From Opitutia bacterium UBA7397 (GTDB lineage Bacteria > Verrucomicrobiota > Verrucomicrobiia > Opitutales > UBA953): a stretch of 22,977 bases of DNA. Location of the stretch: NCBI GenBank assembly GCA_002470605.1, contig DKND01000091.1:1-22977 (forward strand), read 5' to 3'. Made by a program: the position numbers and the translations under genes. Below, in pieces: positions 8,222-15,529 of this stretch (its first letter is position 1; each line of letters opens with the position of its first letter). A model generated the notes under the pieces. That model ran no database searches, had not been told where the DNA came from, and saw only the letters and a list, made by a program, of their open reading frames with translations.

Positions 8222-8920
8222 ATGGTCACCTACGACCAGTTTAAGGTTAATTACGAGGGGGTCCAGGCCCGTATCACGCTAGCTTGTGCCCAGTGTGGCC
8301 GAAATCCCGCCACCGTTCGCTTGCTTCCGGTCACCAAGACTAATCCCGTCGAGGCGGCGATTTGGGCTTATCAGTCAGGCTTAAAGTCGGTCGCAGAAAA
8401 TCGGGTACAAGAGGCGGAGACCAAGCGCTCTTTGGCCCCCGTCGGGCTCCGCTGGGAATTGATTGGGCATCTCCAATCTAACAAGGCTAAGCAAGCCCTC
8501 CAGGTTTTCGATGTCTTGCAGTCGGTGGATTCGGCTGAACTCGTGGTCCGGTTGGGCCGCCTAGCGGCTGAGCTAGGGCTTGTCCGGGAGATTTTGCTCC
8601 AAGTGAACTCTGGGGATGATCCAGCTAAGTTCGGCTGCGACTTGGCGGAGGCTCCCCGGTTGCTTGAGGCAGCGTTGGCGCTGCCCGCCCTGCGCGTAAC
8701 CGGGTTGATGGCCATCGCCCCACTTTCGGATGATCCCGCCGTCGCCGATCGAACTTTCACGAATCTCCGGCTCTGCCGCGATACCCTCGCCGCAAGTTTC
8801 GGGGTGGCCCTGCCGGAATTATCGATGGGGATGAGCGGAGACCTTGAATCCGCGGTCGCAGCAGGTTCTACTTGTCTCCGTATTGGCTCCGCTTTGTACG
8901 GTAGCCGCACCTCCGCATGA
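8222..8920 (+). CDS. YggS/PLPBP-family pyridoxal 5'-phosphate homeostasis protein
   Basis: Single-domain TIM-barrel PLP carrier of the YggS/PROSC family, 232 residues, the usual length. The PLP lysine is K39 in LLPVTKTNP, and the family motif WELIGHLQSNK follows. A later stretch LSMGMSGDLESAV and the final RIGSALYG form the phosphate-binding part. These proteins buffer cellular PLP and affect amino-acid metabolism; no catalysis is established. The stop overlaps the recN start by 4 nt (ATGA at 8917-8920), which suggests translational coupling. In many bacteria this gene sits near cell division or proC genes, so its pairing with recN is a local arrangement. The start has no Shine-Dalgarno. Confidence 0.93.
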   Translation: MVTYDQFKVNYEGVQARITLACAQCGRNPATVRLLPVTKTNPVEAAIWAYQSGLKSVAENRVQEAETKRSLAPVGLRWELIGHLQSNKAKQALQVFDVLQSVDSAELVVRLGRLAAELGLVREILLQVNSGDDPAKFGCDLAEAPRLLEAALALPALRVTGLMAIAPLSDDPAVADRTFTNLRLCRDTLAASFGVALPELSMGMSGDLESAVAAGSTCLRIGSALYGSRTSA

Positions 8921-10578
8921 TCCGCCGCCTTCTTATTCGTGACCTCGCCTTGATGGACCGGACCGAACTCGAATTGGGTCCGGGTTTCACGGTGGTGACG
9001 GGAGAAACGGGCGCTGGTAAGTCCGTCCTGCTGGGGGCACTGTCGCTGCTCGCTGGCAATCGTGCCGCCAAAACGATCGTCCGCAAGGGAGCGGAGGAGT
9101 GTGCGGTCGAAGCTGAATTGGAAGTCGGCGATGATCGGCGCTTCGACGAAGTGCTGAAAGGACTCGACCTTCCTAGCTGTGAGGACGACTTGCTCATTTT
9201 AAAACGCTCCGTGCATGCGACGAAGTCCGGCCGCATCTCGATCAACGGCGGCTCAGCGACTTTATCTCAACTACAGCAACTCGGCGAACTATGGATTGAT
9301 TTTCACGGGCCGGGAGAGCCGCAGAAGCTGATGCGAGTCGAGACGCAGCTTGAAATGCTCGACTTGCATGCCGGGCTGGGTGTCGCGCTGGCCACGTATC
9401 GGGCGGGTTGGCGGCAGCGGGGAGAATTATTGCGCGAAGCAGAAGAGGCCGCGACGGCTGAACGCCTGTCGGAAGACGAGGAAGCCTTTTTGCGCTCGCA
9501 GCTGGGTAAGTTGGATTCGCTCGATCTGACCGATGAAGCCGTGGCTAAGCTTGAACGCGACCACGCTCGCTCCTCGCGGGCTCAAGAACTTGCCCTCTTA
9601 CTCGGCCAGCTCGAAGCTGGGTTCGGCTCCGAGGGTATGGGTGAGGTTTTACCTAAATTACTCAAGGCTTCGGATGACGTGGCGCGGATCGATCAAGACG
9701 CGCAGGCTTTGCGCGATCGCATTGTTTCACTGGCGGCCGAGGTGGAAGATATCCGGGCGGACTTCGCTCGTTTAGGCCGAGGGTTGACTTCAGATGATGA
9801 ATTGGCCGCTGGTTTGGATCAGAAAATGAATCTCTGGTTGGAATTCCGTCGTAAATACGGACCGGACACTTCTTCGGTGCGGGAGAAGCGGGAAGGGCTT
9901 CGGCGCCGATTATCTTCGCAGGGCGACATCGAAGTTAGGGTCGCCAAGTTGAAAGCCGAGGCGGCAAAAGTTGAAAAAGAATTACGTAAACAGGCCGATG
10001 CTCTGCACGCTTCGCGCACAAAGGCCGCCGATAAACTCGCGTCGGCAGCCCGTAAGATGTTAGGAGCGCTTGGCTTTAAGAAAGCCGACTTACGAATTGA
10101 AGTGGCCTCGGCCTCGCTTGGGCCCACGGGAGCGGATGCCGTTCGCTTCTTGTTCTGTCCCAATGCCGGCCAAGACTTGTTGCCGCTCGACCAAATTGCC
10201 TCCAGCGGCGAGGCCGCCCGCGTGATGCTCGCGCTTAAGACCGTTCTGGCAGCGGTCGATCGGACGCCGGTCTTAGTCTTCGACGAGGTCGATGCCAATG
10301 TAGGCGGTGAGATTGGTGCTCAGGTCGGGCAAGAATTAGCCGCCTTGGGGAAGGGGCATCAAGTATTCTGCGTGACGCACTTGCCGCAAGTAGCCGCGCT
10401 GGGCCATGCCCACCTCGTCGTGACGAAGACCCAGGATGATAAATCAACGATGGTCGAAATCACTCCCGTGCATGGTAAGCGTAAGGAACGTGAATCGGAA
10501 CTGGCACGGATGCTGGGAGATCGCTCCAGCAAGGTGGCGCTCTCGCATGCGCGTGAGTTGTTGGATGGCGCTAAGTAA
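8917..10578 (+). CDS. recN: DNA repair protein RecN (SMC-like ATPase)
   Basis: Cytoplasmic SMC-type ATPase of 553 residues, typical for RecN, recruited to double-strand breaks during recombinational repair. N-terminal Walker A GETGAGKS (K35) follows the RecN-style opening MIRRLLIRDLALMD. The middle (about 150-390) is helical and charged, as expected for the short coiled-coil arms. The C-terminal ATPase half contains LASSGEAARVMLALK, corresponding to the signature motif, and Walker B VLVFDEVDANVGG (D456, E457), followed by FCVTHLPQVAA with the switch histidine. Translation probably depends on yggS through the ATGA overlap. Only 3 bp separate its stop from that of the convergent dehydrogenase gene. 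No SOS box is recognised upstream. Confidence 0.96.
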   Translation: MIRRLLIRDLALMDRTELELGPGFTVVTGETGAGKSVLLGALSLLAGNRAAKTIVRKGAEECAVEAELEVGDDRRFDEVLKGLDLPSCEDDLLILKRSVHATKSGRISINGGSATLSQLQQLGELWIDFHGPGEPQKLMRVETQLEMLDLHAGLGVALATYRAGWRQRGELLREAEEAATAERLSEDEEAFLRSQLGKLDSLDLTDEAVAKLERDHARSSRAQELALLLGQLEAGFGSEGMGEVLPKLLKASDDVARIDQDAQALRDRIVSLAAEVEDIRADFARLGRGLTSDDELAAGLDQKMNLWLEFRRKYGPDTSSVREKREGLRRRLSSQGDIEVRVAKLKAEAAKVEKELRKQADALHASRTKAADKLASAARKMLGALGFKKADLRIEVASASLGPTGADAVRFLFCPNAGQDLLPLDQIASSGEAARVMLALKTVLAAVDRTPVLVFDEVDANVGGEIGAQVGQELAALGKGHQVFCVTHLPQVAALGHAHLVVTKTQDDKSTMVEITPVHGKRKERESELARMLGDRSSKVALSHARELLDGAK

Positions 10579-10581
10579 GGC

Positions 10582-11397
10582 TTACTTCCCGATAAAACGA
10601 TCGAGGCGGAGCCGCTTGATCATTTTGAGCCCAATGGCAGCTGCCCAAGGCTTGGGGAGGCGCGCCGAAAAGATACCAAGAAGGTTATTCTTCCATCCGG
10701 TGATGACGTGCGGCTTTTGTTGTGCCATCGCGATCAGGGCTTCGTCGACGCATTCGTCTGCCGTTTGTCCGCCAAGGCCGGTGGGTCCGGAGAAGCCCGC
10801 GGCCTTCGAGAAATTTGTAGAAACCGGACCAGGACAAATCGCGACGCAGCGGATGCCATGAGCTTTGGCTTCCGCATCAAGCGCGATGCTCCAGTTCAGC
10901 AGGAATGATTTGGTCGCCGCGTAGGTCGTCATGAGCGGAGTGGGCTGATAGCCGGCCAGCGAGGCCACATTCGCTACCATGCCGCCTCGTTGTTTTAATT
11001 CCGACCAGAGCAATCCTGTAAGTTCGACGGGCGCGCGGACATTGACGTCAATCATCATGAGCGTGTGGTCTAGTCCCGGAGCAGGAAATTCGCCGTAAGC
11101 CCCGAACCCGCTATTATTAATAAGCAGTATTCTGCCATGACGTGGCATTAGTTTTCTTAATTCACCGACAACCTTCGTGATGTCAGTCGGTTGTGAGAGG
11201 TCGCAGGTAAGGTGAGTGAAGTTAAGGGTATTAGAAACCCCTTGGGGTGCGGTCCGAGAAAGGTTGAACACGGCCGTGGCGACTCCAGAATCATCAATGC
11301 GCGAGAGTATTGCGCGTCCAATCCCAGACGAGGCTCCCGAAATGATGATACAGGAAAAACTTCTGAAAAATCTATCGATGGTGTCGTTCTTTGACAT
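10582..11397 (-). CDS. Short-chain dehydrogenase/reductase (classical SDR)
   Basis: NAD(P)-dependent oxidoreductase of 271 residues with a Rossmann fold. The cofactor motif is SGASSGIG (20-27), and D66 in CDLS is the usual adenine-contact aspartate. The structural NNAG motif reads NNSG (94-97). The catalytic set is N119, S146, Y159 and K163 (YAATK). The closest general type is the YqjQ/DltE-like group that reduces small carbonyls or fatty substrates; the substrate cannot be read from sequence. The start ATG (11397-11395) lies within the TTGACA box of the divergent hpf gene, so the two transcription units share this region. The only in-frame ATG before the Rossmann motif is the one used. Confidence 0.9.
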   Translation of the reverse strand: MSKNDTIDRFFRSFSCIIISGASSGIGRAILSRIDDSGVATAVFNLSRTAPQGVSNTLNFTHLTCDLSQPTDITKVVGELRKLMPRHGRILLINNSGFGAYGEFPAPGLDHTLMMIDVNVRAPVELTGLLWSELKQRGGMVANVASLAGYQPTPLMTTYAATKSFLLNWSIALDAEAKAHGIRCVAICPGPVSTNFSKAAGFSGPTGLGGQTADECVDEALIAMAQQKPHVITGWKNNLLGIFSARLPKPWAAAIGLKMIKRLRLDRFIGK

Positions 11398-11419
11398 GGC
11401 CGCAGAATCTCACGTTAAC
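11391..11419 (+). promoter_or_regulatory. Candidate promoter of hpf/raiA
   Basis: A perfect TTGACA (11391-11396) is followed after 17 nt by GTTAAC (11414-11419), which matches the -10 consensus at only 3 of 6 positions. The TTGACA box overlaps the first codon of the divergent dehydrogenase gene. Transcription would begin about 12 nt upstream of the hpf ATG. Confidence 0.4.
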
Positions 11420-11437
11420 CCCAATAACACAACACAC

Positions 11438-11797
11438 ATGACAAGTGCTCCGATCGTCGTGTCAGGAGTCCATATGGACCTCACCGATGCCCTGAAAGAA
11501 ACCGTGTGCGCCAAAGTCGAAAGACTCTTGCGCCACAACCCGCGGATCGTCCGCGTGCATGTCGAGCTCGTCCATACCCGCTGCAGCGACCATAGTCGCG
11601 AGTTTGCGGCCCAAATCCGGTTAGAGCTGCCGGGTCCGGATATCGTGGTCCGGGAGGAGTCTGAAGATTTATATAAATCGATTGATTTTCTGGTCGATAA
11701 GGTCGACCGCCAACTTCGCCGGCGTCATCGTTTAGATAAGGAGAAAAGGAATCATCCGCATCCGACAGATCTAGGCGAGTTAGGGCGAGCGGCGTAA
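11438..11797 (+). CDS. hpf: Ribosome hibernation-promoting factor / RaiA, short form
   Basis: Small ribosome-binding protein of 119 residues that binds the 30S decoding region and helps inactivate or dimerise ribosomes in stationary phase or stress. It opens with the family strand IVVSGVHMDLTDALKETVCAKVERL, shown here as its key parts VSGVHMDLT and KVERLLRH. The strand with HVELVH follows, then EDLYKSIDFLVDKVDRQLRRRH, whose key parts are DLYKSID and DKVDRQL. No C-terminal dimerisation domain is present, so it is the short HPF/YfiA type. ATG 11438 is chosen because the domain begins at once; an ATG at 11396 would add 14 residues but overlaps the candidate promoter. No Shine-Dalgarno is visible. 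A strongly structured non-coding region follows the stop. Confidence 0.92.
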   Translation: MTSAPIVVSGVHMDLTDALKETVCAKVERLLRHNPRIVRVHVELVHTRCSDHSREFAAQIRLELPGPDIVVREESEDLYKSIDFLVDKVDRQLRRRHRLDKEKRNHPHPTDLGELGRAA

Positions 11798-11802
11798 GGA
11801 CG

Positions 11803-11939
11803 GTGCTGGGTAGGCTGGTTGTCGGTGAAAGTCGAAGTCGGTATGGCCGGAAGTCGGTGAAAACAGACGGAAAGCCAGTCAGACAGCGAAGGTAACGGAC
11901 AGTCAGTCAGGTAACAGACAACGAAAGCCAAGCTAGCAC
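11803..11939 (+). ncRNA. Candidate structured RNA between hpf and mpl
   Basis: The 137 nt are non-coding and contain three nested, colinear complementary arms. GTGCT (11803-11807) pairs with AGCAC (11935-11939), GGCT (11813-11816) with AGCC (11926-11929), and GTTGTC (11818-11823) with GACAAC (11917-11922). The internal loops are 5/5 and 1/3 nt. Inside, 11853-11868 can form a hairpin with one mismatch and a GAAA tetraloop. Related units recur (GTCGGTGAAA twice, GGTAAC-GACA twice). It does not resemble RNase P, tmRNA, SRP RNA or riboswitches I know. It could be an independent small RNA ending at the terminator beginning at 11956, or the 3' UTR of hpf. Pairing was found by eye. Confidence 0.4.
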
Positions 11940-11955
11940 AGTCAAAGGTAGGTAC

Positions 11956-11996
11956 AGGACCCCGGCCGCCGCAAGGTGACCGGGGTCCTCCTGTTT
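11956..11996 (+). terminator. Strong rho-independent-type terminator after hpf and the RNA candidate
   Basis: AGGACCCCGG (11956-11965) and CCGGGGTCCT (11980-11989) form a perfect 10-bp stem with a 14-nt loop, followed by CCTGTTT. The U tract is short, but the stem is the strongest in the window. It would end the hpf transcript or a small RNA. Confidence 0.65.
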
Positions 11997-11997
11997 G

Positions 11998-12013
11998 GAC
12001 GGGTCTGCCCGTC
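11998..12013 (+). promoter_or_regulatory. Small hairpin upstream of mpl
   Basis: GACGGG (11998-12003) and CCCGTC (12008-12013) form a 6-bp stem with a TCTG loop, followed by TAAGTTT. It is the middle of three consecutive hairpins before mpl and may be part of a leader structure or a weak terminator. Confidence 0.4.
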
Positions 12014-12023
12014 TAAGTTTCTC

Positions 12024-12050
12024 GCCCTCTGCTCCCCGAGGGCTTTTATC
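12024..12050 (+). terminator. Hairpin with T tract directly before mpl (terminator or attenuator)
   Basis: GCCCTC (12024-12029) and GAGGGC (12038-12043) form a 6-bp stem with an 8-nt loop, followed by TTTTATC. It ends only about 7 nt before the mpl ATG. This places a terminator-like element inside any leader of mpl, so it may reduce read-through from hpf or act as an attenuator. Confidence 0.5.
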
Positions 12051-12056
12051 TGCCCT

Positions 12057-13472
12057 ATGCGCATTTATTTCATGGGCATCTGCGGCACGGCGATGGGTAA
12101 CGCCGCCTTGCTGATGCGCGCCTTGGGTCATGAGGTCATGGGGTCCGACACGGGAATCTACCCGCCGATGTCCGACCACCTTCGTGGCGCCGGCGTCGAT
12201 ATCCTGGAAGGTTGGTCGGCCGAACGCCTCGCCCAACTGAAGCCGGATCTCGTTGTGGTCGGCAACGTCGCCTCCCGCGGACATCCCGAAGTGGAGTGGC
12301 TCCTCGAAGCCCGCACCCAGCCTTACGTCTCTCTCCCGGAACTTCTCCGCACCCGCCTCCTCAATGATCGTCGCAACGTCGTCGTGGCCGGCACGCACGG
12401 TAAGACCACGACGACCTGCATGGCCGCGGTCTTGCTCAAGGCCAACGGTACTGAGCCGGGCTGGCTCGTCGGCGGCGTCCCGCGCGACCTGCCGGATTCT
12501 TCGCACCCGGGCAAGCGGGGCGGACCTTTCGTCATCGAGGGCGACGAATACGACACGGCCTTCTTCGACAAGCGCAGCAAGTTCATCCAGTATCTGCCGC
12601 ACGTGCTCGCGATCAATAACTGCGAGTTCGACCACGCGGACATCTTCCGCGACCTCGACGACGTCCTGCGCACGTTCTCGCACGTCATCCGCATCGTCCC
12701 ACGCGACGGAGCGATCGTCGCCAACGGCGATGACGCCAACGTCCTCGGTCTGGTGAAGAACGTCACCTGGGCCCCAGTCGTCCGTGTGGGCACGGGCGCC
12801 GGCAACGATGCCGTCATCGCCGACTTCCAGGAATCCTCGACGGGCTCATCCTTCACGCTTGTCTGGAAGGGCAAGGAGTGGGGCAGGGTGAAGTGGGCCT
12901 TGCCTGGTCTCTTCAACGCCCGCAACGCGGCGATGGCTGCGGTCTCCGCTGGCCTCCTGCTCGACGCCCGGGATCCGACGAAGCTGAAACTCGATTCATT
13001 GGATAAGTTCCAGGGCGTCCAGCGTCGCCAGCAAGTCCTTGTCGACCGTCCCGAACTGACGGTGATCGAAGATTTCGGCCACCACCCGACCGCGCTCGAC
13101 CTGACGCTGGAATCGTTGCGCGTCCGCTACCCGCAGCATCGCCTCGTGGCTTGCTTCGAGCCGCGGAGCAATACCGCCGCCCGCAAGGTAATGCAGGATG
13201 GTTTTCGCGAGGCGCTCAAGCAGGCCGACGAGGTCTTCCTGGCTCCGCCTCACCGCGCCGATAAACTCGGCGAAGAACGCTTTGACAGCGAAGGCGTCGC
13301 CGCCGCCATCACCGCCGCCGGAAAGAAGGGCTTTGCGCCTGCGTCCAACGACGCGCTGCTCACCGAAATCACGAGCCTAGTGAAGTCGGACAAGTTTCCG
13401 CGATGCGTCATCTTCTTCTCCAACGGCGCCTTCGGCGGCATCATCAAGAAGTTCGCCCAAGCTGTCGCCTGA
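12057..13472 (+). CDS. mpl: UDP-N-acetylmuramate:L-alanyl-gamma-D-glutamyl-meso-diaminopimelate ligase (Mpl)
   Basis: Cytoplasmic murein-recycling ligase of 471 residues that joins the recovered tripeptide L-Ala-gamma-D-Glu-meso-DAP to UDP-MurNAc with ATP. It opens with the Mur-ligase Rossmann strand MRIYFMGICGTAMGNAA. The ATP loop is GTHGKTTTT (K116). The stretch EGDEYDTAFFDKRSKF is the Mpl hallmark that separates it from MurC. The C-terminal domain contains EDFGHHPTA and FEPRSNT, as in Mpl. ATG 12057 is chosen because the Rossmann strand begins there; upstream codons run through the hairpins. It implies DAP-containing peptidoglycan. A secreted beta-helix protein gene starts 2 bp after its stop. 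Third-codon positions are visibly richer in C and G than in the genes just upstream. Confidence 0.95.
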   Translation: MRIYFMGICGTAMGNAALLMRALGHEVMGSDTGIYPPMSDHLRGAGVDILEGWSAERLAQLKPDLVVVGNVASRGHPEVEWLLEARTQPYVSLPELLRTRLLNDRRNVVVAGTHGKTTTTCMAAVLLKANGTEPGWLVGGVPRDLPDSSHPGKRGGPFVIEGDEYDTAFFDKRSKFIQYLPHVLAINNCEFDHADIFRDLDDVLRTFSHVIRIVPRDGAIVANGDDANVLGLVKNVTWAPVVRVGTGAGNDAVIADFQESSTGSSFTLVWKGKEWGRVKWALPGLFNARNAAMAAVSAGLLLDARDPTKLKLDSLDKFQGVQRRQQVLVDRPELTVIEDFGHHPTALDLTLESLRVRYPQHRLVACFEPRSNTAARKVMQDGFREALKQADEVFLAPPHRADKLGEERFDSEGVAAAITAAGKKGFAPASNDALLTEITSLVKSDKFPRCVIFFSNGAFGGIIKKFAQAVA

Positions 13473-13474
13473 AG

Positions 13475-14635
13475 ATGATGCGTCGCACCGCCCTCAGCCT
13501 GCTGGCCCTGACGCTCTCCTGTCTGGCTCGCGATATCCGCGTCGGCGAAGACGTGAAGACCATCGCGGCGGCCATCAAACTCGCGCAGCCGGGCGATACC
13601 ATCCATTTGCAGCCAATCGTCTACCGTGATTACGCCGGTTTCTACGGCAAGAAGGGCGCGCCGGGTAAGCCCATCACGCTCGACGGCCATGGCGCGACCC
13701 TCGAAGGCTCCGACCCGCTCGACCCTAAGAAATGGAACGAAGTGTCTCCGGGGCTCTTTGAGGCCAAGGACCTGCTTCCAAGGCTCGACGACGCGATCAT
13801 CATGCGCTGGTTCTTCCTTTGGGACGGGAAGATGAACCACATGGGCCGCACTTCGAAGGGGAAGAAGGCGGCGTTCAAGAAGGTTGAGGCATTGCAATCG
13901 GGCGAGTGGACGTTCGTCCAAGACCACGCCCGTGACAAGGCAGTGGCCAACCAGATCTTCGGTTCTTTCTTCATTCGGATTCCGGCCGGACAGAAGCTCG
14001 ATCAGGCGCGTATTTTTGCTCCGATGCGTTCAGTTGGGGTCGGCTTAGGCGGCGCCAACGCCCATCTCGTGATCCGAAATATCACCGCGACCCATCCCTA
14101 TAACGACGGGTTCAATATCCACGGCGACTGCCGCGACGTCGTGTTCGAGAACATCCGCGCCATCGAGTGCGGGGACGACGGGATCAGTGCCCATGAGTCC
14201 GCCGAGTATCGCGTCGATGGCTTTGTCGCTATCGGCAATAGCACCGGCGTCACGGACACGGTGGCCGCCAAGACAACCTATCGGCATGTCTTCCTCGCCG
14301 ATAATCTGGCCTTTGACCTCTATTTCCTTAACGACGGTCGGTATTCGGTCTCCGATGCGGTGGTGATTTCGACGTCAGAGCACGCGTTGCAGGTCGTCGG
14401 CGGGAAGGATCAGCGCAGCGAGCTGCGACTGGATAATGTCCTGATCCGTCGCGAAGGGCCGAAGGGTTCCGCGGCCGTCGCTAAAGACGCCATGCTTTTC
14501 GCCCGTCGCTTCACCTTGGAAGGTGATGACCTGAAGGCGACCGGCAAGGTCGAGACCGATGGCGCTCCGGCCGAACGCCAGGCGCTGATCGAATCCCTCG
14601 TGCCGGCGGAGTACCGCTCGCGACTAGCCCAGTAA
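13475..14635 (+). CDS. Secreted right-handed parallel beta-helix protein
   Basis: Predicted exported protein of 386 residues. The ATG at 13475 gives a signal peptide (MMRRTALSLLALTLSCLA), and upstream in-frame codons only read through the mpl 3' end. The mature part opens with VGEDVKTIAAAIKLAQPGDTI, key parts TIAAAIKLAQPGD, the usual entry to PbH1-type beta-helix proteins. IVYRDY and GKPITLDGHGATLEGS follow. The middle shows repeated helical rungs (GFNIHGDCRDVVFENI, then DGISAHESAEYRVDGF). Such folds occur in polysaccharide lyases and glycan-binding proteins, but no clear lyase catalytic set is visible. The gene lies 2 bp after mpl and its end overlaps the convergent ribF gene by 12 bp. The substrate is unknown. 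Confidence 0.8.
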   Translation: MMRRTALSLLALTLSCLARDIRVGEDVKTIAAAIKLAQPGDTIHLQPIVYRDYAGFYGKKGAPGKPITLDGHGATLEGSDPLDPKKWNEVSPGLFEAKDLLPRLDDAIIMRWFFLWDGKMNHMGRTSKGKKAAFKKVEALQSGEWTFVQDHARDKAVANQIFGSFFIRIPAGQKLDQARIFAPMRSVGVGLGGANAHLVIRNITATHPYNDGFNIHGDCRDVVFENIRAIECGDDGISAHESAEYRVDGFVAIGNSTGVTDTVAAKTTYRHVFLADNLAFDLYFLNDGRYSVSDAVVISTSEHALQVVGGKDQRSELRLDNVLIRREGPKGSAAVAKDAMLFARRFTLEGDDLKATGKVETDGAPAERQALIESLVPAEYRSRLAQ

Positions 14636-15529
14636 GCCCAGTACCTGCTTGGCCGCTCCGGAATCTTTTGCGATTTGCGCCTGCAAGGTCGCGAGGTCGG
14701 CGAATTTCTGTTCGGCGCGGAGGCGGCGGACCCAGCGGATGCGGACGGCGTCACCAGTGGTCGGCGCCTCACCGCAGAGCACGTGGGCTTCGAGTAGTGG
14801 AGCGACGGGACCGCTTTCGATGGTGGGTCGGATGCCGTAATTCGCCACGGCGGGAAGGGCCTCGCCCTTGAAAATGACTTCGACGGCATATACGCCGAAG
14901 GCGGGCTTGAGTTCGGGCTCCCAGGCGACGTTCACCGTCGGGAAGCTGATGGTGCGGCCAAGGCGCCGTCCGCCGATGATCGTGCCTTCGGCTTCGTAAG
15001 GTCGCAAAAGCATGGCATTGGCGAGATCGAGCTCTCCCTCGGCCAGACATTGTCTGATCCGCGAGCTGCTGACGGTTTCGCTGCCCAAATGCACGGCGGC
15101 GACGAGACGCACGTTTAAGCCGGCTTGTGCTCCGTGCGCGATCAGGCTCTCTCCATTTCCAGTCCGTCCGCGACCATATTGAAAATTTGAACCAACATGA
15201 AGCGATTTGAGATGAGGGAATGATTTTTGGAGCCAAGTCGGGAAGTCGGCCGCATCGATAGCGGCATGATGACGATCAAACTTCTCATGATGAATCATCT
15301 GAGCGCCTGCTTCGGTGAGTCGCTCGTCTTTTTGGCTGCGATTAAAGATTAACGGGACGGGTGCGTCTGGCCGTAGGACTTTGCTTGGGTGCGGATCGTA
15401 AGTGAGCACGCCGACAAGGCCCCCATCCAGTCTTGCGGCAGTCCGGGCGGAATGAAGCACGGCGCGATGCCCGAGGTGTACGCCGTCAAAGGCGCCGATA
15501 GCGAGGTGGAGTGGACGGCTCTGACTCAT
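14624..15529 (-). CDS. ribF: Bifunctional riboflavin kinase / FAD synthetase
   Basis: Cytoplasmic enzyme of 301 residues that phosphorylates riboflavin to FMN and adenylates FMN to FAD. The N-terminal nucleotidyltransferase domain (about 1-175) has the motif [10 protein letters not shown] (HxGH at 18-21) and YDPHPSKVL. The C-terminal flavokinase domain (about 180-300) has [15 protein letters not shown], with the PTVN metal/ATP motif at 197-200, and the later GIRPTI. The ATG overlaps the truB stop by 4 nt, so it is the last gene of a coupled nrnA-truB-ribF operon. Its 3' end overlaps the convergent beta-helix gene by 12 bp. The start has no Shine-Dalgarno, in keeping with coupling. Confidence 0.95.
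   Translation of the reverse strand: MSQSRPLHLAIGAFDGVHLGHRAVLHSARTAARLDGGLVGVLTYDPHPSKVLRPDAPVPLIFNRSQKDERLTEAGAQMIHHEKFDRHHAAIDAADFPTWLQKSFPHLKSLHVGSNFQYGRGRTGNGESLIAHGAQAGLNVRLVAAVHLGSETVSSSRIRQCLAEGELDLANAMLLRPYEAEGTIIGGRRLGRTISFPTVNVAWEPELKPAFGVYAVEVIFKGEALPAVANYGIRPTIESGPVAPLLEAHVLCGEAPTTGDAVRIRWVRRLRAEQKFADLATLQAQIAKDSGAAKQVLGLLG

Noticed and set aside
11216..11437. Long N-terminal extension of HPF
   Set aside because: It is the antisense of the dehydrogenase N-terminus; the HPF domain begins directly after ATG 11438.
11821..11930. CRISPR or tandem-repeat array
   Set aside because: The repeated units are short and degenerate with irregular spacing and no uniform spacers.
11803..11939. 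RNase P RNA, tmRNA, SRP RNA or a known riboswitch
   Set aside because: None of the hallmark sequences I know (RNase P GAGGAAAGTCC, SRP GGAAGGAAGCAGCC, a tmRNA tRNA-like end, cobalamin or c-di-GMP cores) is present.
12057..13472. MurC (UDP-MurNAc:L-alanine ligase)
   Set aside because: The EGDEYDTAFFDKRSKF stretch and overall layout are those of Mpl.
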